A stretch of 64,000 nucleotides of DNA, taken from Desmodus rotundus. Taxonomy: Eukaryota > Chordata > Mammalia > Chiroptera > Phyllostomidae. The translations under genes and the position numbers were made by a program. Below are positions 50,499 through 62,600 of this stretch, in pieces. The stretch spans positions 178,093,622-178,157,621 of the forward strand of contig NC_071388.1 in assembly GCF_022682495.2 (NCBI RefSeq). Direction: 5' to 3'. The notes below the pieces were generated by a model, which worked only from the letters and a program-made list of their open reading frames with translations, made no database searches and was not told the DNA's origin. Each line of letters begins with the position of its first letter. Within the stretch, counting starts at the first letter, position 1.

Positions 50499-50637
50499 CT
50501 ACATAAAGTTACATAACGCATGGAGGAAAAGAGAAATGAAAACACAACATGGAACCCTGTATAACTGTGTAGACCCAAAAGCAATCACCCCGATAGCCAG
50601 AGGAAGTGGGAATTGTGAAGTAGTCCTCAACAATTTA
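50499..50637 (-). CDS. PGAP1: PGAP1 terminal coding exon with stop codon
   Basis: 139 nt encoding [20 protein letters not shown] through LHALCNFM and a TAG stop at 50501-50499. The last 35 residues are strongly hydrophobic, a final membrane span. The acceptor is TTTACAG. Confidence 0.94.
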
Positions 50638-53600
50638 CTGTAAAAAGAGAAAAAGATATATTACGTACATTGCGAGCAAAAACAAAACATGATGATCATT
50701 TATACGGTTTTGAGAAAGTGTTCTAAGTGATTTTAGATGAAGGTATTTTTCATAGAATGAATTTAACTGTCCATAATTTTAAAAATTATCAATCCAAACC
50801 ATATTTTGGCTAGAAAAAATATTTCTGTAAGTAAAGAAGTAGTTTTGCTTAGTCTTTAAAATCTTAACAACAGCAAAATACTAACTGGGCTTTTATTCAG
50901 CGATTCTACCTAACTTTAGAAATCCATCCTAACAAATATAATCAATAAAGTTTACTAAGACTTAGCTACAGAAATATTTAACCTTACTTAAAATAGAAAA
51001 AAAAAAACCCCTCAACCAAATTAAAAAGGACCATCTTTAATTCCTAACAGGAGTATACAAGGCAAGAAACTAAATATTTTTAAAGGAAAATACAGATGGT
51101 CCCCAACTTATGATTGTTAGACTTAGGATTTTTTGACTTGTCAATGGTGCAAAAGCAACATGCATTCAGTAGAAATTATAACTCGACTTTTGAATTTTGA
51201 TCTTTTTCCAGCTAGCAATATATGGTAAAATACTTTCTCCCGATGCTGGGCAGCAGCAGTGAGCTAAAGCGCTCAATCAGCCACGCAATCGTGAGGGTAA
51301 ATGACCAGTATTCAAGGGTAGTATTAAGTGCATTTTCGAATTATGGTATTTTCAGTTTATGATGGGCTTCTCATGATGTAACCTCATCATACGTCAAGGA
51401 GCATCTGTACTATCAGGAAGGTCTACCACCTTTTACTTTGAAAATAGAGAAATTGTGATTAAGAGGGGTTAAGAGACTTGCCTGAGGCATATATACAACT
51501 ATTAAATATCAGAGCAAAGATTTAAATCCCAGGCTGGCCTGATTCTAGAATATCTGCAGATGTCTGCCAGAGTCGAAGGAAAAAGCTCTGAGAGGAAATG
51601 ACCAGTCAATGAAAAGTCAAGTTTTATTATGGAGAATTTTAAACATATACATAAGGAGACTAACAGTATAATGAACCTCATGTACCCAACACCCAACTTA
51701 AAAATTACCAAGCCATGGCCAAACTTCCTTTACCTACGTTCCTATCCACTTCCATTCCTGTATTTTTTAGAAGCAAATCTTAGACATCATATCTTTTAAG
51801 GGTTAACGTTTTAAAGAAAAAACATTACTATATCCTAATAAGTAAAACCCATAATTAAGAAAACAAGTATAATATACTTTCATATAAACTACATTTGCAT
51901 ATATACCAAAATTACATTATAGCTTTCCCTTTAGGAATAGTCAAAGTATTAGGAATGAAGAGCATGCTTCATTCATAAAAGAAAGGGTGATTAAGACTAG
52001 GAATAGATATGAAAAAAGAAAGATTAAGCATACCTTGATTTTATTGAAACATTGTAAGTATTTCCAAGAATTGCCATAGTTGGAATAAGGATAAATGCCA
52101 AAGGTTTACATGGGTCAGGATTAAGTTTAAAGTAATACCTACATCAAAGGGGAGAAAAACATAAATCAACAAAGCATACCAGATCATTTCAAAGTATCAG
52201 AATCAATCAAATTCAATAACCTTCAAAACATTCCAGTAGCAATACAGATATGAGAGCTCTAAATAGTGCATGAAATCTTTGATAAATAATTTTTGCTCTA
52301 AACAACTTGTATCCAAGTTGTTTTTTGTTTTTGTTTTTTTATTCTCACCTGAGGACACACTCACTGATTTTAGAGAGAGGGGAAGGTAGGGAGAGTAGGA
52401 GAGAAACATCGCTGTGAGAAACAAACACTGATTGGTTGCCTCTCACACGTGCCCTGACCCGACCGGGGGAACCGAACCCGAAACCGAGGCATGTGCCCTC
52501 ACCAGGAGTCGAACCCGCGACCTTTTGACTTACAGGCAACACACTCTAACCAACCAAGCCACATCGGCCAGGGCATATACCCAAGTTTTATATGAAACAT
52601 TATGTTCAGAAACTACTAAAGGAAATGAAAATATTCACTATAAAAGCATTTCCTTTTTATAAGTATATGCCTGAAAGCTCCCATGTACATTTTATAAAAC
52701 AAATTATTTAAAATATATTAAGGCTGCTCTATTTTAAAAAGATAAAAGATAAAGTTTTATATAAAATAATTTGTTCCTTATCTTTCTAAAATTCAACTTC
52801 TCACTTCTTGCACTTATTGACAGGGAAACAACTATAGACTTTCAGAATCATTATTTAAGGAGTTTAAATTGTAAACTCCTTAAATAATTTTCTTCCCAAA
52901 TCCGTTAACAAAAATCTGGATCTTGACTTCATTAAAATGAAGGACACAGGAAGGATATTAAAATCTGGTAACCTGTGGCTTAATTAATGACACTTATTTT
53001 GGTTCTGCCAATTTAAAAGTTAAATACTTCCAGTGTTTAGAGAATCTAAAAGTTTTGTATGATTTCTATAAACTACATTGAGTAGAGGTTCAATTATTAC
53101 TTAGACAGGTAGACTATTTTTTTAAACAACTTATCAATAACTAAATATTCTAGAAATATTTTGGAGGGCATTTCAGACTCTTACTTGACCTAGGCCACTG
53201 ATGTGGTAGGAAAGGAAATGATGGTTTTCAGTAGTAAGATAGCTGGATCATTTATTTTACTTAGATGTACGGTACATATTAAAAAGTACCCACTTCTGCC
53301 CTGGATGATGTAGCTCAGTGGATTGAGCACCGGACCATGAACCAAAGGGTTGCTGGTTCGATTCCTAGTCAGGGCACGTGCCTGGGTTGTAGCCAGGTCC
53401 CCAGAGGGGAGCACACGAGAGGAAACCACACACTGATGTTTCTTTCCTCCTCTTTCCACCTTCCTTCCCCTCTGTCTAAAAATAAAACAAAATCTTTAAA
53501 AAAAAAATGTACCCACTTCTTTCACTATTTCTAATATTTTTAAATGGAAACTTTTTAACCTCCCCCTAACTTTAAGAAAACATAAAACTGATCATGAATT

Positions 53601-56600
53601 GAAAAATAAATAGGGTGGGCAAGGTAAGGGAGAGTAATGGCGGGAAAATGGGGACAACTGTAATTGAACAACAATAAAAAATAAAATAAAATAAAGAAAA
53701 ATAAACAAAGCATTAGCATTATGAATACCTTAAATCAACAAAACAGCACATTTTCACATGTGCAGATCAAAGAAGGTTAAAGGTGATATAGCCCTCTTTT
53801 GGGGGGAAGTGTTTGGGGATGTTTATTTTCCCAAAGTTTTTATATTCTCGTGGTAAGGGAGAAAACATGGATGTATTAAAAATAAATTTCAGGGGATATA
53901 TTGCTTCCTGTTCTTGAGGTAGTATTATGGCCCATCAGAATCTCGCAAGTTCCTACTTACAGATATTTACTGTTTGAACCACATACATTATCATTACATA
54001 AATAAAACCCACCTGAGGTTCTTAAACCAGTAAATTAAAGACGGCATGCTGAGCAGCACGACCCAGGTCAGTAAGTTGATCACGGTGCTGTGCATGCGCA
54101 GACTGTCCTCAGCATCGCCGGCAGACAGACGGTGGTGTGCCGTGGGGTCTTTATGGTGGTTGGATTTTTTTTCACTTCTCCTAGGGTGTTTCGGATTCTA
54201 TAACCAATGAAGTAACAATATGAAGATGTTACGTAAAATTTTATTTAGAATCATATTCAATTAATATCTAAATAAATACATCCTTCCACTATGAAATTGA
54301 TATAAAATACTGAAATTACTTGGTTTTAAAGTGGTCATCAGTTATGAAACTTTTATTCCTTTGATTTGCTATTTCCACTGCTGAGAATATATTCTCTAAA
54401 TAGTTACTCAAAATAAAATTTAAAATAATTTATAATAACAAGTACTGACAAAGATCAAATTAAACTTAGACAATCTAAGTCTATTTTAATATTGCTTAGC
54501 TTCACTTTTCTTAAAATTTTTAAAATTCATAATACCTTTTAAACATTGTAAAATCCCAATATTTAAAAAAAAACTTAAAAATTTCCCTTGTTCTTTCATG
54601 TTAAAGTGATGTAGAGTTTTGAAAATAAAACCTACCACAGTTTGGCTATTTTTCAAATTTGTTAGAATGGCTTGCAGATGAACAATCTAGGGGAAAAAAA
54701 AGACCATTTAATTTTGCTTTTATTTAGAAACAAAAACAACCATTTATATTAAAACCAAGAAGCACTGTAACCTAAAGTTTAAAGAAGATAAATAAAAACT
54801 ACACATGCTTGCCGTCGTGGATAAAAAAGAGAAACAAGATAATACAAACTTCCAGAGTATCTGGGGCCAGGACACATTGTTAACACCTTTTACATTGAGC
54901 AGCCTCTGCATGACGCCTCACCATAGCAACTTAAAGTGTCTTCTGAGTAAAAAAACTGATTACCTTTACTAAAGTATGAAGAGTAACACGTTTTATATAT
55001 TCTAAGTCTTTGGCGATCTAAACTCAATATATTTGGTGGTAAAATGGTTACAAGATTCTGAGAAAGTCTATAAGTTTAACTTACTAGATTTGCTTAAGTA
55101 TTTGAGAAAGTTTTGCTAATTGGGTCAGTTGTTTGAAATAATCGATTAAAAAATTCAAAATATTACCTTTGCAGCTCTAAAGAGTTTTTTTAATGTGATG
55201 AAAATAATATATAATGTGTATGTACTGGGTTGGCCAAAAAGTCCGTTTAGTTCTTTCCGTAAAATAAAAGACATATTTTTCATTTTCACTAGTAATTATT
55301 ATTATTTTTAAATATTTTATTTATTTATTTAGAGAGAGCGGAAGGGAAGGAGAAAGGGAGGGAGAGAAACATCAATGTGTGGTTTCCTCTCATATGTCCT
55401 CAACTGTGGACCAGGCCCGCAACATAGGCATGTGCCCTGACTGGGAATTGAACCAGCGACCCTTTGGTTTATAGGCCCGTGCTCAATCCACTGAGCTACA
55501 CCAGCCAGGGCCACCAGTAATTATTTTGATTCGGGTATTTTGAGTAAGTTGGCTAACTCCTGCTATTGGCCTCTAGTGGGTAGAGGTCAGGGATACTGCT
55601 AAACATCTTCCAATGCATAAGACAGCCCCACAGCAAAGAATATTTGACCAAAATGTGAGTACCACCAAGAAACTTTGCAAACCACTTTTGACATATTTGA
55701 TCAGTCACAGCACCTTCTCCATACACTGCACAAAATTTTTTTGTGTTTCAGTTGTGTTTTTACCTTTCTTGAAATAATAAAAGCATAAGACAGCAAAAAT
55801 GTGGCTTACTTTCTTCCATCTTCTATATTAAAATGGATACACAAAAATTCCCCAATTTTTGATAAGTTTTTTTTAAACACACGCTGATATGACAGCTGTC
55901 ACAATACATTCTAACAAAATTGTTCCGAATGAAGTTAAAGACAACTAAGCGCTACCAGAGCCATCTTATGGAAAAAAAAATTAACTTTTTGGCCAACCCA
56001 ATATTTCGCAATTATTTGGTTGGTAAGTACAATCAAAAGAGAGGTGGGAAAAAGAAAAAACCCAGAATAGTCCAGGTTCCCAAACCATTAATTTGGTCTA
56101 AATTATGCCATTTGACCTCCTCATTAAATATAGCATTTGCAAAAGTAGCTGCTGGAATATTTTAGACAAAAAGGCTCTTCCAAACCCAGAGGCATGTGAA
56201 TAAATCTTTTTTTAGAAAAGAAAGAAAAATATTATCCATTCTGGTGTCCATTGTCTCTCCATAAGACTAATGTGGTGAGTATGCAGTGTATGACCTGTAT
56301 TTTCTTGCAAAGCTATCAGCTTTCTCGGAAGTGTTTTTTATTTCCCCAGTAAGATTATCAGCCTAATTATTTTTTATCATGGTCTTCTGATTCTTAAGCA
56401 ACATATGTAACATTATTATTTCAGCATGACTGATAGCTCGATCCTACTGACATAACTTTTTGCTTTGTTTATAATCTCTATTGAAGAGAGGTGTGGATAA
56501 AGATTGCTCTACTAGAGTGTTTTTTAGTTAGTTAACATGACTTGCAAGAGCAGGAAGCAATTTGAAACAGTATGTCTCCCCCCAACCTTTTTTAAACAAA

Positions 56601-59600
56601 CTATCCCAACTCAGGTGAGTAATTTCCGTTTTACAGTCAACTACATATTTTAAATAACTAAGATGTTTAAAAACACCTCTACCCTTAAATTAAACCTGTC
56701 ATATAAGATTATTGCAGTGGTTATTAGAAACTTTTGTTACCAACACCTACACAAAATTCTATGCCTGCCTCCGCCTGACATACCTTAATCACATAGTAAA
56801 GATAAGTAAGAAGTATGGCCAATGCTCCACAAGTTGCCCAACTAACTATGATCAAAACAATGGTCAAAATGGTTACGTCTGATGACATGATCTTGGCATC
56901 TTTAGGAAGTTCTGAGGGCCTGGAAAAACAAGAATAAAACTCTTAATAGTTACTTATACAGTCACATATAAGAGGAAAACAATAATCAGTACGCTGCCAG
57001 GCTTTCCTGCTTACTAATAGGCAAATACCATAGAGTTAACAGGAAGACACGTTTTAATAAAGGCAAGAAGTGACACATATTTGACTGTAAATTCTGTCGT
57101 ATATTGTGACAGCTCCCCTTTCATTTAGATACGCTATGGCTGACATTTGTACTAAGGATGAAAAAAATGTTGCTGAAGATATTTACAGACCCTGTGCCGT
57201 CCATTTCTGATCTTGAGGTGAAAAAAGTTTTCTATTAAAGTCTCAAGATCACTCGCTCCCTCAGAGGGAAGGAGAAGCCTCACACCACAGTCCCTTCGGT
57301 GACAGTGAGTCAGGCTCGGCGAGGAGTGGCGGCAAAGGAAACAAGACCAGTGGTTTACCAGAAAAGCCTACCAGTAATTTCAGATTATGTCTTTGCGCCT
57401 ATAATAAAACTACAGGCGATGTTCTTGGAGCTCTTATACATTTCATCTAATCTGATCTTAAATATCTTGACTGATGTCTCTTGCCCTCCGTTTCGAGAAA
57501 ATCCACATAACAAAAGCATTGCCGGACAAATTCTTCCTCCTGAGGAAGATCTGTAACAGTGAAATTTAAAAATACTTGGATAATCTGCCTAACTTTTTTG
57601 ATAGGTCAAATGTAGTATTTAACTTGCAATAAATGATTATCTTTGACAATGACATAACTTTCGATACTAATCCACATTTTGCTAGTTACATATCTTTCCT
57701 TAGACATTAGTCTAGTGCAAGCAAATTAATTTTAGGGTTCCTCATCAGAATATAATTTTTTTTCTTAATTAAGAGCAAAGAGAAAGCTTTCAATCACTCA
57801 TTCGTTACCTTTTCAAAGCCAGCCACAATGAAGAGAGGAGTCTCACAGATGCAGAAGAGAGCAGGCCACCCCAGTAGGCAGTGCATGTTCCAAACAGGAA
57901 GAGAATCAGGGATACAAGGGGGAAACACATACTCTGACTAGTTAAAAAGATGGCATCTAATTCTGGTAACAAGAAAACATCCCATAATTCTTTAAACCAC
58001 TTATGTCTGTGGATAAAAGAAAATACAGAATAAAAGCAAAAGAAAATCAACAACTGACATTCAAGGATTTAATATCTGAGGTGTATGACCATTCAGTAGA
58101 GTCCCCAAAGGACCATGATACTCATTTTGTAATTACACTAAAACAAATTTCACATCATTCCTCTTCCCCGTGAGCCACTGGTCTTCCAGGATCCGAGCCC
58201 TGCGTTGCAATGCAGCCTCACTGCTCTCTACTGTTCCTTGTAATCAAGTAACAAGCGGCCTTTTTTTTTTTTTTAAGTTAGGAAGCCAATAGCTAGTTTT
58301 AATGACAGAAGAAAAAGTATCTAAGCAAGTATCTAAGTATCTAAGTATCTATGGCTCTTAAGCAAGAACCGACTTTGTATAAATTAAGAATGGACAGTTA
58401 AGTAGGGCAGAGAAACCGAAAGTGCACTTTGTACAAGAAGGAAGAAGAAGTGATTGGGGGCCTGTCTCATCAGTTTCCCGCAATGGCTGTAGCACGACCT
58501 GGGCTGAGACGGTCAAAGATCATGGGCCGCACACATCCCTTTGCAATGTTAAAGGTCTCTTATGTTTATAGTCTAAGTTTCGGTTGATATATGTAAGTTC
58601 AGTAATTACTTTTGAAATGATTATACTATTAAAGTAAATGTTGCTATACTTATCAGGCCTTTGTCTAAGTAGAAAAATCCCATTTAATAAAATGGGTCGA
58701 TTGCCATATTTGTATGAAAACTTATATTCCATTATGAAGAAAAAAATATTGTTTTATATACAACACAACATTAAAATCATTATCAGAGATAACAAAACTT
58801 ACCCCAACAGAAACTTAATCATAATTACAAAAGGATCAACTTTGTATGGTTTGGCTTCTTTATCCAACATAGTAGCATATTCTAAGCAATGACCTGGTGA
58901 TTTAAAAAAATTGTATGTAGTAATTCATTCACAGTAATTAAGGATGAGACATATATCCTACATTATAAGAGCAACATATCTCATGTCAGAGAAGGCAGGG
59001 TCTTCATTACTATCACAGAGACGCTCTTCAAAAGATTAAATCCAACGAACAAACTGAACTAACAAGCAAAATAGAGACAGACTCACGGACGGAGGGCAGA
59101 CTGACAGCTCTGGGACATGATTAGGGGAGGAGGGACGGAGTAGAAAGGACTCATGGACGTGGACAACAGTGTGGTGATTGCTGGGGGAAGGGGTGTATAA
59201 AGGGGATAAATGGTAATGAAAAAATACAATAAAAAATTAAAAATTACTGGAATTCAATGGTTCTCATATAAGAGTACACAGTCAGTCATTTGTGAAACAA
59301 ATTCTGGAAGCCAAGTCTGGGATTTTATCATCTGTATTTTCACAAAGCTCCAGAGGTGATTTTTCAAAAACTTTACTGGATATAATTCTCACTCATACCA
59401 CACAATTCATCCCTTTAAAGTACATGCCATTCAGTGGTTTTTAGTATGCTCATCACACCACCATCACCACCGTTAGTCTTAGAACATCTGATTACTCCCA
59501 AAAGAGACTCTGCTCCCTGGCACATCCATGCCTCCCCCACCCCAACTCCAAGGCAACCACAAATCTGGGTTTCTTTCTCTGCAGACTGGCCTATTTCTGG

Positions 59601-62600
59601 ACATGTCATGTAAATGGAATCACATAGGACGTGGCCCTTTGTGACTGGCTCCTTTCACTTAGCATGCTTCCAAGACTCAACCACGTGGTAGCACGTATCA
59701 GCACGTTCTGTTCATCCATTCAACAGCTGATGGACATTGGGCTGTTTCACTTTTTGGCTATTAAGAATAGTGTTCCTGTGAACATTTGTGTGTAAGTTTA
59801 GTGTGGGTGTATGTTTTCACCCCTCTTGCGTACATGCCTAGGAATGGAGTTCCTGAGTCATACGGTAACTCTGTTTAACCATTTAAGGAACTGCCAGACT
59901 CCTTCCCAAAGCAGCTATACCATTTTACATTCCCACCAGCAGTGTACGAAGGTTCCAATTTCTCCACACCCTCATTAACACTTGTAATTATCTCTTTTTA
60001 TTTATAGTCATTCTAGTGAGTATGACCCACGATAGCTTTTGACAGACAGACATCCTTGGTTCAGAATTACTTAAGTGCTTTGAGACATATTCCCATACTT
60101 AAGTGCTCTAGATTAACCCCGTATCATATATCTCTGGGGTCTCTGTGAACCATCTAGATATACGAATATAAAATTCAAAAATTTTATATTCACGTATGGT
60201 GATGTCATATTGCCAAATAATCTCCTAATTAAAAGACTGGATCTGCCAGAGCTCACTGAATGTTGCTTCTTTCTTCCTGGAATATAAATTAAAGCAGGTT
60301 AAAATGAACACTAAAGGCAGACTGGAAATTGTAAAAAGTCATTGAAAGGGAATGAGTAGCTGTGGAAGGACTTGGCAAATGGAAATAGTAGAGATTTTTG
60401 GACTGCTTTTATACATTTTGGCCCCATTCTCTCTTCCTGTGTCTTGCTTCCCTTGATTACTGTCCAAACACAAGTTTGTGAGGACCTTACAAAGTTGAGC
60501 CTCCTGGGAAACTATTCTAATTGCTATTCTCTGTGGAGAGGTTGTCCAATGTCCTATTCAATATGTATTCTATATTTCCCCTCCAGATTCATTCTTCACT
60601 CTATTTTGCTCTGAATTTTGGGAGGCTGACTTTTATGGACTGGCTTCTAGTTAGGTTCAGTGAATGAGAAGCACTGGCAAATAGAGGAGAATGGAGGGAA
60701 ATAAGGTCACTGTGTTTATTTCCCACCTTTTTTCCTGCTGAGACACAGGTTGCGAGTGGCTGCAGAGCCCCGGCACCCAAGGCTGCAGCTGCAGGGACAC
60801 CGTCCTCCCCTACAGCTCTCTAGGCTTGCTCTCTCCCCTGCCCTGGTATCTACGATAGCAGATGGCTCTGTTGTTAATCTGGCGCTTTATCATTTCTTGT
60901 TATCCTACACCACATAGTAGGTCCCCTCGTTAAACTCTCAATTATTCCATTCGGTGTGCCAGGACTTACTTAGTACAGCTGGTATAACTCAAACACTACA
61001 ATGAATGCCTACTAGGTGCTTGACACTATATTAGGCACCAGGAATAAAACAGAGAACAAGATTCCTGTCATTTAGCCTCTACATAATAAGAGGTCTCAGA
61101 ATGGAGGAAAGAAACTTCAGGCACAAGGGTATAAAATGGGGAAAACAAGTAAGACATTTTCTTAGGGAAAAATGGGGACAACTGTAATTGAACAACAACA
61201 ACAAAAGAAAATAAAAACTCACATGATTTCAAATTCCTGTAAACCTGAGAGACATGAATTGTAAACTATCAAGAAATTGATGTGTCTTCCCTAGCCACTT
61301 TGAAGATAAAGAAGCAGTAATGGAGCACGGAGGGAGGGAGGGAGGAGGGAAGAACACCACTCTTACCTGCTGAGAAAAGAGAGTATAACTGTCCTCCATA
61401 AGCAAGCAGAATGTTGGCTACAACGTAAGCAGGAAGAGCTCCGCCATGAAATCTAACTACCTGGAAAACAAGCAAATCGACGGACAACTTCTGAATATTC
61501 ATGTGGATAAAATAAATGTATATTCACATGAAATAAAAATGTTCTTCATTCTTTCATGACATGGCCACAAAAGTATTCCCAGTAACGGGTATCAAAACTC
61601 TAAGTAAAATAAATGTTAATACTATACAGCGTATTAGAAACATGGTATCTGAATTCTTCATCAAAGGAATAATAAGGAGAATTTATAGAGTAGCAAATGC
61701 TACCAACTTTTTTATAAGGCACATTTATTGAGTGTCTACTATGTTCCAGGCATGTTATTAAACATCTTATATGCATTATCTCATTCTCTCCTCCCAAAAA
61801 CCCTTTGAGGTAGTTCTTATCCAGATAAAGATGAATAAGATATATTATACATATATCTTCAATTAATTTTCCTACTGCCTTCAAGCAAAATTTATAAACA
61901 AACATCAAGGAAGAGCATCTTAAATCTTTTGAATAATTTAGGACTTAACTCAACTACCACAAATTCTTTGACATTTTTAAAGTACCCACCTCTGACTCTA
62001 TAATACCCACATCATCATTTTCTTGAAAACTTTCCATATCTGAACAAGAATTTTAATGTGTCCTTTGATTTACATATAATTTATGCTTGACTGTAGAACA
62101 TCAAGGCAGACTTTTCCTGTCACTAATCTGAATTCTGAGGTACCAGAATGATATAAGAGAGTACATTATATCCTCAGCCCATACTACCATGTACAGTAAC
62201 ATGCCTTTTGGACATACTAAAAATAGGATACCATGAATTCTTCCCCTATATTCCAAGAGATAATTTTTCTTAATAATTGATCCCTTAACTTTTTATTATA
62301 ACTCCCCATGATGCTCTTTTGCCACTCATACTAACCTTAATCTTTTCTTTCTAATGTAGCACAAAATTCTTACACATTAACTTATAATGTTCTAATGTTC
62401 ACAAGTTTAATAATAATCACAATGTAGTTCTCATTAGGTTGTTCTGAGAATGAGATAATGCATATAAAAGTTTCTAATTTAATTTTGATTTGTAAGTTTT
62501 ATTATAGTTATAGAATCAAATGACTTAAATTGAAAATATTCTGCTATGCTGGATTGAAAAACACAAGAAATAAATAAAGTGAAAGTAATAAAAGACACAA

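Larger units (their letters stand above)
55225..56001 (-). mobile_element. Mariner element with TA duplications, carrying a MER20-like insert and a VES SINE
   Basis: Inverted repeats CTGGGTTGGCCAAAAAG (55225) and its complement (ending 56001) are flanked by TA at 55223-55224 and 56002-56003. On the minus strand the right half still resembles the N-terminal part of a mariner transposase (segment around 55690-55820). The left end matches the element's 3' end. Between them, about 55560-55668 matches MER20, and a VES SINE sits at 55301-55511. The transposase is broken and incomplete. Confidence 0.7.

Noticed and set aside
53311..53365. tRNA-gene-like A and B boxes
   Set aside because: The surrounding sequence is a VES SINE with a CT-rich body, A tail and duplications; no cloverleaf or tRNA 3' end is present.
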